Shown: positions 41,021 to 52,820, counted from the stretch's first letter. The stretch is DNA of 64,000 nucleotides from Stutzerimonas nitrititolerans (GCF_003696285.1 NZ_RFFL01000002.1:124001-188000), one strand, 5' to 3'. Notes: generated by a model from the sequence alone, not told the origin. A program made the numbers and translations.

Positions 41021-41662
41021 TCAGATGCCGTACTGGTCCCGATAGGCCTCGACAGCCGGCAGGTGCTGCCTGAGCTGCTCGTCCTGGGACAGGTAGTCCA
41101 GCACCTGTTCCAGGGAAACGATGCTGACCACAGGCATACCGTAGTCCCGCTCCACCTCCTGGATGGCCGACAACTGGCCCTGCCCCCGCTCCTGACGATT
41201 GAGTGCGATCAGCACTCCGGCAGCCTGTGCTTCCTGGGCACGAATGATCTGCATCACCTCTCGAATGGCGGTGCCGGCCGTGATCACGTCGTCGACTATC
41301 AGCACCCGTCCCGTCAGCGGCGCACCGACCAGCGTCCCGCCTTCACCGTGATCCTTGGCTTCCTTGCGATTAAAGCACCAGGGCAAATCGCGGCCATGCT
41401 GCTGCGCCAGAGCAATGGCAGTGGCGGCAGCCAGGGGAATGCCCTTGTAGGCTGGCCCGAAAACCACGTCGAAGTCGAGCCGGCTGTCCATGACCGCCGC
41501 AGCATAGAAGTCGCCCAATCGGGCAAGAGCCGAACCACTGTTGAATAGGCCCGCGTTGAAGAAATAGGGGCTGGTGCGCCCGGACTTCAACTTGAATTCA
41601 CCAAAACGCAGCACCCCGCGCTCGATGGCGAAGCGAATGAATTCGCGCTGGTACGCCTGCAT
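41021..41662 (-). CDS. pyrE: Orotate phosphoribosyltransferase
   Basis: Makes orotidine-5'-phosphate from orotate and PRPP in pyrimidine synthesis. It has 213 residues. The PRPP loop is [16 protein letters not shown] (about residues 120-135), and [16 protein letters not shown] lies near the N-terminus. Divergent from crc, the conserved pseudomonad arrangement. Confidence 0.96.
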   Translation of the reverse strand: MQAYQREFIRFAIERGVLRFGEFKLKSGRTSPYFFNAGLFNSGSALARLGDFYAAAVMDSRLDFDVVFGPAYKGIPLAAATAIALAQQHGRDLPWCFNRKEAKDHGEGGTLVGAPLTGRVLIVDDVITAGTAIREVMQIIRAQEAQAAGVLIALNRQERGQGQLSAIQEVERDYGMPVVSIVSLEQVLDYLSQDEQLRQHLPAVEAYRDQYGI

Positions 41663-41811
41663 GAAAAATTCCCGAAAAATGACGGAGTGAAACCACCAGA
41701 CTGGTGAAATCTATCAAGCGGAACGATGCCGTCCGCTGCGTAATTTTCAATAGCCTGCTAATTGTGAAGAGCTTGGGTTATCATACATGCACGTGTTTTT
41801 AGGGGCCATTT

Positions 41812-42591
41812 ATGCGGATCATCAGTGTCAACGTGAATGGCATTCAAGCGGCGGCACAGCGAGGTCTGCTCAGCTGGCTGCAAGCGCAGAATGCCGACGT
41901 CATCTGCTTGCAGGATACTCGCGCCTCGGCAGTGGAACTCGATGACCCGGCCTACCAGCTCGACGGCTATTTTCTTTATGCCTGCGATGCGGACATTCCC
42001 GAGCAAGGCGGCGTAGCGCTTTATTCCAGATTGCAGCCGAAAGCGGTAATCATGGGATTGGGTTTCGAAACGGCCGATCGCTACGGCCGTTACCTGCAAG
42101 CGGATTTCGACAAGGTCAGTATTGCCAGCCTGCTCCTACCCTCGGGGCACGGCAGCGACGAAGCGCTGAACCAGAAATTCAAGTTCATGGACGATTTCGC
42201 CCACTATCTGGACAAACAGCGCCGCAAGCGTCGGGAATACCTGTATTGCGGCTCACTCTACGTGGCGCATCAGAAACTGGACGTGAAGAACTGGCGCGAC
42301 TGCCAGCAGGACGTGGGCTTTCTGGCTCCCGAGCGCGCCTGGCTGGATGAGGTCTTCGGCAACATGGGCTACGTGGACGCGCTGCGCGAAGTCAACCGTG
42401 AAGGCGATCTCTACAGCTGGTGGCCGGATACCGAGCAGGCCCAACTCCTCAACCTGGGCTGGCGGTTCGATTACCAGATCCTGACGTCTGGCCTGCGCCG
42501 TTTCGTGCGCAGCGCTCGCCTGCCGCGCCAGCCACGCTTTTCACAGCACGCGCCGCTGGTCGTCGATTACGACTGGACGCTGAGCCTCTAA
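41812..42591 (+). CDS. crc: Catabolite repression control protein Crc
   Basis: A 259-residue member of the exonuclease III/AP-endonuclease fold. In pseudomonads it has no nuclease activity and instead helps Hfq block translation of catabolic mRNAs at A-rich motifs. The fold marks MRIISVNVNGIQAAAQRGLLSWLQ and VICLQDTRA (the usual QETK is changed to QDTR) are visible, and the C-terminal FSQHAPLVVDYDW replaces the DH catalytic pair. Divergent from pyrE with 149 bases between. The crcZ/crcY RNAs are not in this window. Confidence 0.95.
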   Translation: MRIISVNVNGIQAAAQRGLLSWLQAQNADVICLQDTRASAVELDDPAYQLDGYFLYACDADIPEQGGVALYSRLQPKAVIMGLGFETADRYGRYLQADFDKVSIASLLLPSGHGSDEALNQKFKFMDDFAHYLDKQRRKRREYLYCGSLYVAHQKLDVKNWRDCQQDVGFLAPERAWLDEVFGNMGYVDALREVNREGDLYSWWPDTEQAQLLNLGWRFDYQILTSGLRRFVRSARLPRQPRFSQHAPLVVDYDWTLSL

Positions 42592-42609
42592 CCGCCAGAC
42601 CCGGATCGC

Positions 42610-43425
42610 TCAATAGCCCTTGATGCTGTAATCGATCTCGAAATCGATGCCGCTGACGCGTGACACGCCGGTATCCAGGCTGCCATCCGCGTGCAGGCGC
42701 AGCCAGCGATATCCGGGCGCGAGGCTGTCGACCTGGAAATCCTCGCTGCCCGGTGCGAACTGCACACCGGTGGAGGGCGAAGCCAGCAACCGCACAGCGC
42801 CCCTCCGGTCGTCGAACTCCTGATGGATGTGCCCCCAGAGCAGCGCACGTACGTTGCTGTGGCGATCGATGACCTCGAACAGCTGTTCGCGATTATGCAG
42901 GCCAATGGTGTCCATCCAGCGGCTGCCGATGGTCACCGGATGGTGGTGCAGGCAAACCAGGACATGGTGCTGCGGAGCCTCCGCCAGAGCACGCTCGAGA
43001 AGCACCAGCTGTTCAGCGTCCAGGAAGCCAAATACCGAGCCGGACACCAGCGTATCGAGCATGACCACGCGCCAGCCGCCAATATCCAGTACCGGCAGCA
43101 TCATCTCGCTATCGCGAGTCGCCTCACGCATCGCAGCCAGTTCGTCATGGTTGCCCGGGCACCAGCGGAATGGAGCGGGAATACGCTCGGCCAACTGGCG
43201 AAACCGGCGATAGGAAGCAACCGAGCCATCCTGGGAAAGGTCACCAGTGGCCAGTACCAGATCAACCTTCGGCTGCTCCTCCAGCACCAGATCGACAACC
43301 CGCTCCAGGCTCTCCGCCGTGTCCATGCCCAACAGCTTCCCACCCGCCTCGGCGAACAGGTGGCTGTCGGTCAGCTGCACGAGCAGCACCGAATCCTCAA
43401 CGGCGGTCAGGGGCGCAGCAGACAA
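42610..43425 (-). CDS. cpdA: 3',5'-cyclic AMP phosphodiesterase CpdA
   Basis: A 271-residue metallophosphoesterase that lowers cAMP, and so Vfr/CRP activity. Metal motifs in order: LTDSHLF, TGDLSQDGS, PGNHDE, CLHHHPVTIGS, LWGHIHQEFDD. I chose a TTG start at 43425 because AAGGAGAAGGGCC stands just before it and translation then begins SAAPLTAVEDSVLLVQL. The ATG eight codons upstream would place the AAGGAG inside the gene. Third gene of the nudF-yqiB-cpdA unit. Confidence 0.9.
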   Translation of the reverse strand: MSAAPLTAVEDSVLLVQLTDSHLFAEAGGKLLGMDTAESLERVVDLVLEEQPKVDLVLATGDLSQDGSVASYRRFRQLAERIPAPFRWCPGNHDELAAMREATRDSEMMLPVLDIGGWRVVMLDTLVSGSVFGFLDAEQLVLLERALAEAPQHHVLVCLHHHPVTIGSRWMDTIGLHNREQLFEVIDRHSNVRALLWGHIHQEFDDRRGAVRLLASPSTGVQFAPGSEDFQVDSLAPGYRWLRLHADGSLDTGVSRVSGIDFEIDYSIKGY

Positions 43426-43553
43426 GGCCCTTCTCCTTTGGCGAAACACGCAGAGGAATTAATTATGGTGGTAGCGCCTTGCAAGGGAAACCGCGCGTAA
43501 CGGGCATGAGTCACAGAACGGGCCGCAAGCTCGCCCTGGCGGCAAGTCTGCGG

Positions 43554-44000
43554 TTAAACCACGGGCGCCAACTCGTGCCCGCACGCCAGGCAATGCCCCA
43601 GCCACTCACCGAGAAACAGATTGAGCTGGGTCTTCTCGTCGGGCTGGTGCATCTGCGCGTTGGGATAGGCATAGATGCCGCGAAAGCGCCGGGTGTTTTC
43701 TGCGCAAGTCACTTCCGCCATGCGTGCATCGTGATACACACGCACCTCCATCTGGGGCACCGGGAGCCACGGCAGGCAGTGTTCCTGCGTGATTCGCAGG
43801 GTGCTGGTGTAGGGGCAGTTTTCCAGCACCTGAAGCACCAGTACCCCCAGCAGCCTGTCGCCCTGACTCATGGCTACGCGACGGGTATCCTGGCTCGTAC
43901 GCATTTGCGGCAACAGCCGCATCAGGCGCAGGTAGTTCGCCTCGCAGGCGGCCTGCAGCTCCAGCAGATCGACCCGGTAACGGTCGCGGGCCAGTTTCAT
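43554..44000 (-). CDS. DUF1249 (YqiB-like) protein
   Basis: A 148-residue protein of the DUF1249 family, with the start RDRYRVDLLELQAACEANYLRL and the stretch MEVRVYHDARMAEV. No activity is known. It starts in an ATGA overlap with nudF (43997-44000) and precedes cpdA, the same order as nudF-yqiB-cpdA in enterobacteria. Confidence 0.86.
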   Translation of the reverse strand: MKLARDRYRVDLLELQAACEANYLRLMRLLPQMRTSQDTRRVAMSQGDRLLGVLVLQVLENCPYTSTLRITQEHCLPWLPVPQMEVRVYHDARMAEVTCAENTRRFRGIYAYPNAQMHQPDEKTQLNLFLGEWLGHCLACGHELAPVV

Positions 44001-44614
44001 GACCAGGCCCCTCGGACTTCGTCACGGTTCAACGCCAGCCATTGCAGGGCGATGATGCTCGCGGCGTTGTCGATCTTCCCGTCACGCACCGCCGCCAGCG
44101 CCCGCTCCACGGACCAGACGTGCACCTTGATGTCCTCGCCCTCCTCGGGCAGTCCGAATATGCCTTCGGCACCTTCGCTGTCGCAGCGGCCGACGTACAG
44201 ATGCACCTGCTCGTTGCTGCCGCCCGGAGAAGGGAAGTAGCGGCACACCGGCCACAACGCCCCAAGCTCAAGACCTGCTTCCTCCATCGCCTCACGGCGC
44301 GCGACCTCCTCCGGCTGTTCGTCCTTGTCGATCAGTCCGGCCACCAGCTCGATCAGCCAGGGGTTGTCCGCCTTGTCCAGTGCTCCGGTACGGAATTGCT
44401 CGATCAGCACCACCTCGTCGCGCCGGGGGTCATAGGGCAGCACGCAGACGGCATCGTGCCGAACGAACAACTCGCGTTCGATCTGCGCGCCCATCTCGCC
44501 ACTGAACAGGCGGTGGCGCAGCTGCAGGCGCTCCAGGCGATAGAAACCGCTGAAACATTGCTCTCGCTGCAGGATCTGGACATCATCGGTGCCGGGTTTG
44601 AAGGTATCGCTCAT
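43997..44614 (-). CDS. nudF: ADP-ribose pyrophosphatase (Nudix hydrolase)
   Basis: A 205-residue Nudix enzyme splitting ADP-ribose to AMP and ribose-5-phosphate. The Nudix box GLIDKDEQPEEVARREAMEEAGL is complete with REAMEEAG, and VVLIEQFRTGA upstream is typical of the ADP-ribose group. First gene of the unit with DUF1249 and cpdA. The 468-base gap before it holds a MITE-like element. Confidence 0.93.
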   Translation of the reverse strand: MSDTFKPGTDDVQILQREQCFSGFYRLERLQLRHRLFSGEMGAQIERELFVRHDAVCVLPYDPRRDEVVLIEQFRTGALDKADNPWLIELVAGLIDKDEQPEEVARREAMEEAGLELGALWPVCRYFPSPGGSNEQVHLYVGRCDSEGAEGIFGLPEEGEDIKVHVWSVERALAAVRDGKIDNAASIIALQWLALNRDEVRGAWS

Positions 44615-45082
44615 GGCTCACTCACATCTCGGTTTGTTCCGTGCCTACGGCGCCGGAAAGACTGCAACCGTCACATCGTGAGCGGTCTCTTCGTAATCAT
44701 CCTAGCGCGCCGTTTGTATGGGCGCAGCCCTTAGGGTCTGTTGGCATTTCGTCGCGGCCGCGTTGCTGCGCCAGATGTCGCCAGGCAAGGCGCGGGACGC
44801 AGGTAATGGCGCGCCATTGCCAAGTCTCGCAACGCCGGATGGCGACATCAGGCGCGCAACCCTTCGGGCCGGGCCTGTTTTTACGCGATGCTGCGTTTCT
44901 CGTCGCTTATTTGGAATGACCAAACTTCGCTCCTCGTGCCTTGCCTCGCGTAAAAACAGGCTCCGGCGCAGCGGTGTACGAAATGTCAACAGACCCTACA
45001 GACCACTCGCACCTGGAAAAATGCCGCTCTGGCACAGGCCGAACTTCAACCCCTGCCAGCAATCGAACCGACATCTCAGATC
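44615..45082. other. Intergenic region nudF / lipoprotein gene
   Basis: 468 bases; more than half is the mobile element at 44732-44998. The remaining flanks hold no supported gene. Confidence 0.5.
44732..44998 (-). mobile_element. MITE-like element, about 267 bp (copy 1)
   Basis: It starts TAGGGTCTGTT and ends AACAGACCCTA, with imperfect terminal repeats of about 19 bases, and contains no gene. Its reverse complement aligns along its whole length with the element at 51283-51551. Inside are a TGTTTTTACGCGA / TCGCGTAAAAACA inverted repeat and a GATGTCGCCA-type pair, so it can fold in several ways. The TA at both ends may be a target duplication. Confidence 0.82.
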
Positions 45083-45826
45083 ATGAAACGACCCATGCAC
45101 GCTCACAAGACTCTCACTCTAGCCATACTCGGCCTGCTTCTCTCTGCCTGTCAGCACATCGGTGGCGAAGCGCCGCTGAAAGTCCTGCAGATCGTCAGCG
45201 AACAACGCGCCAGCGGCTGTGCCGAAAATGACGAACGCTGCCCGTTGGTCAATATCGACACCGAACACTTTGCCGACGAACCGGCGCTGAACGCGTTGAT
45301 CGACGAACGGCTGCGCAGAATGACAGTGAACACGCCCGACGCCGAAATGCCGGCGACGCTGGAGGACTATCAGCAGGAGTTTCTACGCAATGCCGAAGAA
45401 GGCTGGAGCAGCTACCTGCAAGCCAAGCTGCGCGAACAGCACGGTTCGCTGCTGGTGATCGAGCTGTCGAGCTATCTCTTCACCGGCGGCGCCCACGGCA
45501 TGCCCGGTCGCGGTTTCATCAACTACGACCGCGAACAGGACCGCGAACTGCGCCTGAAAGACGTGCTGGCCCCCGGACAGGAAGGCAATTTCTGGCGTGC
45601 CGCCCGCCGGGCGCATCAGCGCTGGCTGGTGGAGAACGAACACGACCGGGACGCCGAATTCATCGAATTCTGGCCTTTCCAGCAGACCGCCCACATCGCG
45701 CTGCTCAAGGACAGCGTGCTGCTCAAGTACGACGTCTACAGCATCGCACCCTACTCCAGCGGCCACCCCGAGCTGAGCATTCCGCATGATCAGCTCGAAG
45801 GCATCGTCAGGCCGGAGTATTTGTAG
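45083..45826 (+). CDS. DUF3298/RsiV-like lipoprotein
   Basis: A 247-residue exported lipoprotein: lipobox LLLSACQH with Cys at about residue 22. The C-terminal part has the DUF3298 pattern GGAHGMPGRGFINYDREQDRELRLKDVL (about residues 133-165). Such domains resemble the extracytoplasmic part of RsiV-type anti-sigma factors, but no anti-sigma segment is present. Function unknown. Divergent in orientation from nudF and convergent with thiC. Confidence 0.8.
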   Translation: MKRPMHAHKTLTLAILGLLLSACQHIGGEAPLKVLQIVSEQRASGCAENDERCPLVNIDTEHFADEPALNALIDERLRRMTVNTPDAEMPATLEDYQQEFLRNAEEGWSSYLQAKLREQHGSLLVIELSSYLFTGGAHGMPGRGFINYDREQDRELRLKDVLAPGQEGNFWRAARRAHQRWLVENEHDRDAEFIEFWPFQQTAHIALLKDSVLLKYDVYSIAPYSSGHPELSIPHDQLEGIVRPEYL

Positions 45827-45837
45827 CGGAGCACTTC

Positions 45838-45892
45838 GTAGGGCCGAATTTGTTCGGCCTTGGTGAAACCGGCCGAATGAATTCGGCCCTAC
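45838..45892. repeat. GTAGGGCCGAAT hairpin repeat (copy 2, paired)
   Basis: Two facing modules, GTAGGGCCGAATTTGTTCGGCC and GGCCGAATGAATTCGGCCCTAC, lie between the convergent lipoprotein and thiC genes. Together they form a long hairpin that could end transcription from both sides. Confidence 0.75.
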
Positions 45893-45905
45893 AAGGCCGC
45901 AGCAG

Positions 45906-48171
<2,266 letters not shown>

Positions 48172-49599
48172 ATGCTGCGCCGACTCACGCTGGCAATCGC
48201 AGTCACCACTTCTTCAGGCCTGCTCTGGGCCGAAACGACGGCTTCGCTTTCGGCCCGGACCGATCTGGTCAGCGTCTATCGCCAGGCCGTAGCGAACAAC
48301 GCGGACCTGGCCGCCGCACGCGCGCAGTTCCAGGCGACCAGGGAAGTGGTGCCCCAGGCCCGGGCCGGTCTGCTGCCCAACCTGAATGCCGGTGCCGAGC
48401 TGAACGACACCCGCACGGACGTCGATACCAGTGCCGGCGCACGCTCGCTATCGCGTAGCGGCGTGGTCTACCAGGCCACCCTGAGCCAGCCGCTGTTCCG
48501 TGCCGATCGCTGGTTCCAGCTGCAGGCGGCGGAGGCGATCAGCGAGCAAGCGGCACTGGAATACTCGATTGCCGAGCAGAATCTGATCCTGCAAAGCGCC
48601 CAGGCTTATTTCGCGGTACTGCAGGCCCAGGACAACCTGGCAGCGGTCAAAGCCGAGGAGGCAGCCTTCAAGCGACAGTTCGATCAGGCCAACGAGCGCT
48701 TCGAGGTCGGCCTCTCCGACCGCACCGATACCCTCGAAGCGCAGGCCGGATTCGATACCGCACGGGCGAACCGGATGATCGCCGAGCGCCAGGTGGAGGA
48801 TGCGTTTCAGGCGCTGTTCACCCTGACCAACCGCAGCCATGTCGCCCTGGAAGGCATCGAACACAGCCTTCCGGTGCTCCCACCGATGCCCAACGACGCC
48901 ACTGCCTGGGTCGACACGGCGACGCAGCAGAACCTGACCCTGCTGGCGGTGGATCAGGCCGTCAATGCCGCCGGCGAAACCCTGCGCCAGCGACGAGCCG
49001 GCCACGCACCGACGCTGGATGCGGTGGCCAGCTACCGCAAGGGCGACAACGACAGCCTGGGCTTTTCCAATACGGGGATGGACGAATTCTTCCCTGGTTA
49101 TCCACGCTACAACGGCGACGTCGAGCAGGGCAGCATCGGCCTGCGGCTCAACATTCCGCTCTATAGCGGCGGAATGACGAACTCGCAGACCCGCCAGGCG
49201 TTTCATCAACTGACCCAGGCCGAACAGCAGCGCGAAAGCCTGCGCCGGCAGGTGGTGGAGAACACCCGCAACCTGCATCGCGCGGTGAATACCGATATCG
49301 AGCAGGTGCAGGCGCGACGCCAGTCGATCATCTCCAACCAGAGCGCGCTGGAGGCCACCGAGATCGGTTATCAGGTCGGCACCCGCAACATCGTCGACGT
49401 GCTGGACACCCAGCGCCGCCTGTACGCGGCAGTGCGCAACTACAACAACGCGCGCTACGACTACATCCTCGACAACCTGCGGCTCAAACAGGCCGCCGGC
49501 ACGCTCAGCCCCGACGATCTGCAGGACCTGGCCGCCTACCTGAAGGCCGACTACGACCCGGACACCGACTTCCTGCCGCCGGACCTGCATCAGCGCTGA
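48172..49599 (+). CDS. tolC: TolC-family outer-membrane channel
   Basis: A 475-residue outer-membrane efflux protein. The signal peptide ends near SSGLLWAET (about residue 22). Two TolC repeats follow with the usual helix pattern (LVSVYRQAVANNADLAAARAQF, and in the second half NIPLYSGGMTNSQTRQAF). GTRNIVDVLDTQRRLYAA is the conserved helix of type I secretion and drug-efflux channels. Its place next to nudF-yqiB-cpdA matches tolC in enterobacteria. The start at 48172 gives the signal peptide. Confidence 0.92.
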   Translation: MLRRLTLAIAVTTSSGLLWAETTASLSARTDLVSVYRQAVANNADLAAARAQFQATREVVPQARAGLLPNLNAGAELNDTRTDVDTSAGARSLSRSGVVYQATLSQPLFRADRWFQLQAAEAISEQAALEYSIAEQNLILQSAQAYFAVLQAQDNLAAVKAEEAAFKRQFDQANERFEVGLSDRTDTLEAQAGFDTARANRMIAERQVEDAFQALFTLTNRSHVALEGIEHSLPVLPPMPNDATAWVDTATQQNLTLLAVDQAVNAAGETLRQRRAGHAPTLDAVASYRKGDNDSLGFSNTGMDEFFPGYPRYNGDVEQGSIGLRLNIPLYSGGMTNSQTRQAFHQLTQAEQQRESLRRQVVENTRNLHRAVNTDIEQVQARRQSIISNQSALEATEIGYQVGTRNIVDVLDTQRRLYAAVRNYNNARYDYILDNLRLKQAAGTLSPDDLQDLAAYLKADYDPDTDFLPPDLHQR

Positions 49600-49619
49600 A
49601 GGCTTGCCACTGCTGCGTC

Positions 49620-50390
49620 CTAGGCGGCTTGCCTGTCCGTTTGCGGTTCGTCGTCCAGCGCCGCCTCTATCGCGGCACGAGCCTGACGCGCCAGGGTCGA
49701 GCGTTGGCCGCCAACGCTGGCGATGGGCTCCAGCAACTGGATTCGCAGCACCGCGTGGTCGGCCGCGAACAGACGCAACAGATGTGCGGGCAGTTCGTCC
49801 TCGCCGATGAAAGGCGCCAGCGAATCCACCAAGCCGTCACGCATATAACGCAGCGCCACCGGCTGCAGCGGTACGCCCGCCTCTATCGCCCCGGCCAGCA
49901 ACCGGCCGTGGAAAGGCAACACCTGTTGGCCATCGCTGCTGGTGCCCTCGGGAAACACCAGCAGCGGACAGCCACCGCCAAGGCGCTCGGCTATCCGCCG
50001 GGCGAGTAGCAATCCATCCCCCGCACCGCGACGGATGAACAAGGTGCCCGCGCACTGCGCCAGCCAGCCGGCCAGCGGCCACTGGCGAACCTCCGCCTTG
50101 GCCAGGAAAGACAGCGGCGCCAACTGCCCGAGCAGCGGGATATCGGTCCAGGACACATGATTGGCGACCCAGAGCATCGGCTGCTCCGGCAGCTGACCGC
50201 TGAGCTCCAGGCGAAACGGCAGCGCCGCGGCCAGCCAGCCCATGAAGCGCTGGCTCAGGCGTTGTCGCAGGGCTTGCAACTCACGCCGCGCGAGCGACTC
50301 GGCGACGGATACCAGACCGGCCAGCAGCACCCCGCCGCCAAGCGCCGCGAAGAATCGGACCAGGCGCAGGCCCTGGCGCAACCTGCGCAT
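49620..50390 (-). CDS. olsA: Lyso-ornithine lipid O-acyltransferase OlsA (PlsC family)
   Basis: A 256-residue membrane-bound acyltransferase. The N-terminal membrane segment is about residues 12-32. The HxxxxD motif is in ANHVSWTDIPLLG, and FPEGTSSDG is the second PlsC motif. It should add the second acyl chain to lyso-ornithine lipid. Its ATG shares one base with the olsB stop (TGATG, 50388-50392), so the two are coupled. Confidence 0.87.
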   Translation of the reverse strand: MRRLRQGLRLVRFFAALGGGVLLAGLVSVAESLARRELQALRQRLSQRFMGWLAAALPFRLELSGQLPEQPMLWVANHVSWTDIPLLGQLAPLSFLAKAEVRQWPLAGWLAQCAGTLFIRRGAGDGLLLARRIAERLGGGCPLLVFPEGTSSDGQQVLPFHGRLLAGAIEAGVPLQPVALRYMRDGLVDSLAPFIGEDELPAHLLRLFAADHAVLRIQLLEPIASVGGQRSTLARQARAAIEAALDDEPQTDRQAA

Positions 50391-51133
50391 CAGACCGCTG
50401 CCTTGAAGTGCCGTGCGTAGCGTGGGCAGAGCTGATCACGCTTGAGCAGGATGAACAGGTCGGCAACCTGGAAGTCCGGGTCCCAGCAGGGTTCGCCGCA
50501 GATTTTCGCCCCCAGGCGCATGTACGCCTTGAGCAGCGGCGGCAGTTCAGCGCTGAGATTGTCCGGCAGGTGCAGCGCTGGCAGCGGGTTGCGCGGCTCG
50601 GCACGCAGGTGTTCATGGCACAGGTAGCGCTCGCGCAGACGCTGCATGATCGCCTGGGCCTGGATACCGCCGTCCTTCATCGGAATGCTCGCACAGCCCA
50701 TCAGGTAACCGTAGCCGCCTTCGTTGAGCACCTCGGCCAGTTCGGCCCAGAGCACGGCTATGGTCGCGCCGTTGCGGTAGCGCGCATCGACGCAGGTTCG
50801 GCCGATTTCCAGCACCGGTCCATCCAGATGCGCCAGGCCGTGCAACTTGAACTCACTTTCACTGTAGAAACGCCCGAGGCGGCGGGCGGCCTGGTGATCG
50901 AGCAAGCGGGTGGTGGCGACCAGGCACCCGCTGTCAAGATCGCGCACGCCGATGTGTGTGCAATGGGCGTCGAACTCATCAGCGTCCAGACCGCTTTCGG
51001 CGCCTTCCAGGCGTGCCTCCAGCTCGTCGCTGAATACGGCGAAGCGCAGGGCCTGTGCTTCGAGAAGGGCGCTCCCGCCTGCCAGGCGCACGGCCTGCAA
51101 ACGACGTGAGGGGCGCGAATCGATCTTGTGCAT
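50390..51133 (-). CDS. olsB: L-ornithine N-alpha-acyltransferase OlsB
   Basis: A 247-residue GNAT-like acyl transferase (once called hemolysin-like) that adds a 3-hydroxyacyl chain to ornithine. Marks are [41 protein letters not shown] and [14 protein letters not shown]. With olsA it makes ornithine lipids, phosphate-free membrane lipids often raised when phosphate is scarce. No pho box was identified upstream. Confidence 0.88.
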   Translation of the reverse strand: MHKIDSRPSRRLQAVRLAGGSALLEAQALRFAVFSDELEARLEGAESGLDADEFDAHCTHIGVRDLDSGCLVATTRLLDHQAARRLGRFYSESEFKLHGLAHLDGPVLEIGRTCVDARYRNGATIAVLWAELAEVLNEGGYGYLMGCASIPMKDGGIQAQAIMQRLRERYLCHEHLRAEPRNPLPALHLPDNLSAELPPLLKAYMRLGAKICGEPCWDPDFQVADLFILLKRDQLCPRYARHFKAAV

Positions 51134-51548
51134 CGGTCAGCCTCCAGTGAGCATCGCCGCGCGTGTGCGGACGTGTTCTGCAGGCTCAGGCTAGGTAGCG
51201 GCCGAGGCAGCTCCATGAAGGTTCGGTGATAGTTGCATGACAGCGATTGGCCATCTGCCTTGGTTCGCGGAAAGCGGGCCTCTAGGGTCTGTTCCCGTTT
51301 CGTACGCGTCCGCGCCGGAGCCTGTTTTTGCGCGAGGCAAGGCACGAGAAGCGAAGTTTGGTCGTTCCAAATAAGCGACGAGAAACGCTGCATCGCGCAA
51401 AAACAGGCCCGGCCCGAAGGATTGCGCGGCAAATGTCGCCATGCGGCGTTGCGGAACTTGGCAAGGGAGCGACCATTGCCTGCGTCCCGCGCCTTGCCTG
51501 GCGACATTTGTCGCAGCAACGCGGAGTGCGACGAAACGGGAACAGACC
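51134..51548. other. Intergenic region olsB / waaA
   Basis: 415 bases, of which 51283-51548 is the mobile element described separately. The olsB leader (51134-51282) holds no further gene. Confidence 0.5.
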
Positions 51549-51551
51549 CTA
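51283..51551 (+). mobile_element. MITE-like element, about 269 bp (copy 2)
   Basis: It has perfect terminal inverted repeats: AGGGTCTGTTCCCGTTTCG at the left, its reverse complement at the right, bounded by TA (or CTAG) on both sides. No transposase frame. Internal pairs TGTTTTTGCGCGA / TCGCGCAAAAACA and AAATGTCGCCA / TGGCGACATTT. The element lies in the opposite orientation to copy 1. Its right end provides the TAG stop of waaA (51549-51551). Confidence 0.85.
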
Positions 51552-52820
51552 GCGCTGGAGCAGGGCTTCCAGGCCGCTCAACAACCGTTGCAGCGCGCCC
51601 TGGTTGTTCGCCAGCACGGACAGACCCGCCGCACGGCTCTGCGCGGCGCGTATCGGGTCCTGCAGAAAGCCATCGACCACGGCAGCCAGTTCGTCGGCAT
51701 CGACTACTTCCCTCAATACACCGGCGTCGCGTAGCTGTGCCGCGATCTCGAGGAAATTGAACAGATGCGGGCCGCTGATCACGGGCTTGCCCAAGGCTGC
51801 CGGCTCCAGCAGGTTGTGGCCGCCGTTGGGCACCAGGCTGCCTCCGACGAAGGCGATATCCGCCAAGGCATAGAGAAACAGCAGCTCGCCCATGGTGTCG
51901 CCGACCAGTATCTCGGTCTGCGCGGTAACGGCCTCGCCCTGGGAGCGCCGAACGCTGGCGAACCCCGCTTTGCGGCACAGCTCGACCACCGAGCCAAAGC
52001 GCTCCGGGTGCCGTGGCACCAGGATCAGCAGCGCCTGCGGGTGCTGCACCAGCAACTGCCGGTGCGCGGCCAGGATGATCTCGTCCTCACCGGCATGGGT
52101 GCTCGCCGCGATCCAGAGTGGCCGTTGCGCGGCGCTCCACTGCGCGCGCAGTTCGCTGGCACGCATCAGCAGGGCAGGATCGATGGTCAGGTCGAACTTG
52201 ATCGAACCGGTCACGTCGATGCACTCGGGCCGTGCGCCCAGTTGGCGAAAACGCTCGGCCTCGGCAGCGGTTTGCACCGCAATCAGGCTCAGTTCGGCCA
52301 GCATCGGCGCGGTCAGCCGGGCGAAACGCGCATAACCGCGCGCCGAGCGCTCGGACAGCCGTGCGTTGGCCAGCGCCACCGGGATGCCACGCCGCGCGCA
52401 CTGGTGAATGTGGTTGGGCCACAGCTCGGTTTCCATCACCACGGCCAGCCTCGGCCGGACCCGATCGAGGAAGCGTGCCGCCGCCCAGGGCAGGTCATAA
52501 GGCAGGTAGCAGTGCTGCACCGAGTCGCCGAACATCGCCTGGATCCGCTCGGAACCCGTTGGGGTCATGCAGGTGACAGTGATGGGCGATCCGGGGTGGC
52601 GCGCCATCAGTTCGCGAATCAGCGGCGCCGCCGCGATGCTCTCTCCCACCGACACCGCATGCACCCAGATGCCCCCTGGCCGGAGCGGCGGCAGGCCAAC
52701 GGCAAAGCGCTCGCCGATGCGCCGCGAATAGGCCGGCGCCCGCCAGGCACGCCAGAGCAGACGCAGGCAAACCAAGGGCAGGCCGAGGTGGAACAGAAGG
52801 GTATAGAGGGTGCGATTCAT
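51549..52820 (-). CDS. waaA: 3-deoxy-D-manno-octulosonic acid (Kdo) transferase WaaA
   Basis: A 423-residue inner-membrane glycosyltransferase adding Kdo to lipid A precursor. The N-terminal membrane anchor is LYTLLFHLGLPLVCLRLLW. RIGERFAVGLPPLRPGGIWVHAVSVGE is family-typical, and the second Rossmann half has FVGGSLVPNGGHNLLEPAALGKPVISGPH. ATG 52820 is chosen since the codons before it have no family match. The stop codon is formed by the end of a MITE-like element, so the last residues may have been altered by its insertion. Confidence 0.93.
   Translation of the reverse strand: MNRTLYTLLFHLGLPLVCLRLLWRAWRAPAYSRRIGERFAVGLPPLRPGGIWVHAVSVGESIAAAPLIRELMARHPGSPITVTCMTPTGSERIQAMFGDSVQHCYLPYDLPWAAARFLDRVRPRLAVVMETELWPNHIHQCARRGIPVALANARLSERSARGYARFARLTAPMLAELSLIAVQTAAEAERFRQLGARPECIDVTGSIKFDLTIDPALLMRASELRAQWSAAQRPLWIAASTHAGEDEIILAAHRQLLVQHPQALLILVPRHPERFGSVVELCRKAGFASVRRSQGEAVTAQTEILVGDTMGELLFLYALADIAFVGGSLVPNGGHNLLEPAALGKPVISGPHLFNFLEIAAQLRDAGVLREVVDADELAAVVDGFLQDPIRAAQSRAAGLSVLANNQGALQRLLSGLEALLQR

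Noticed and set aside
51384-51430. A small coding gene inside the MITE-like element
   Set aside because: Short frames exist in the element in both copies, but they are not conserved in phase between the copies and lack ribosome sites.
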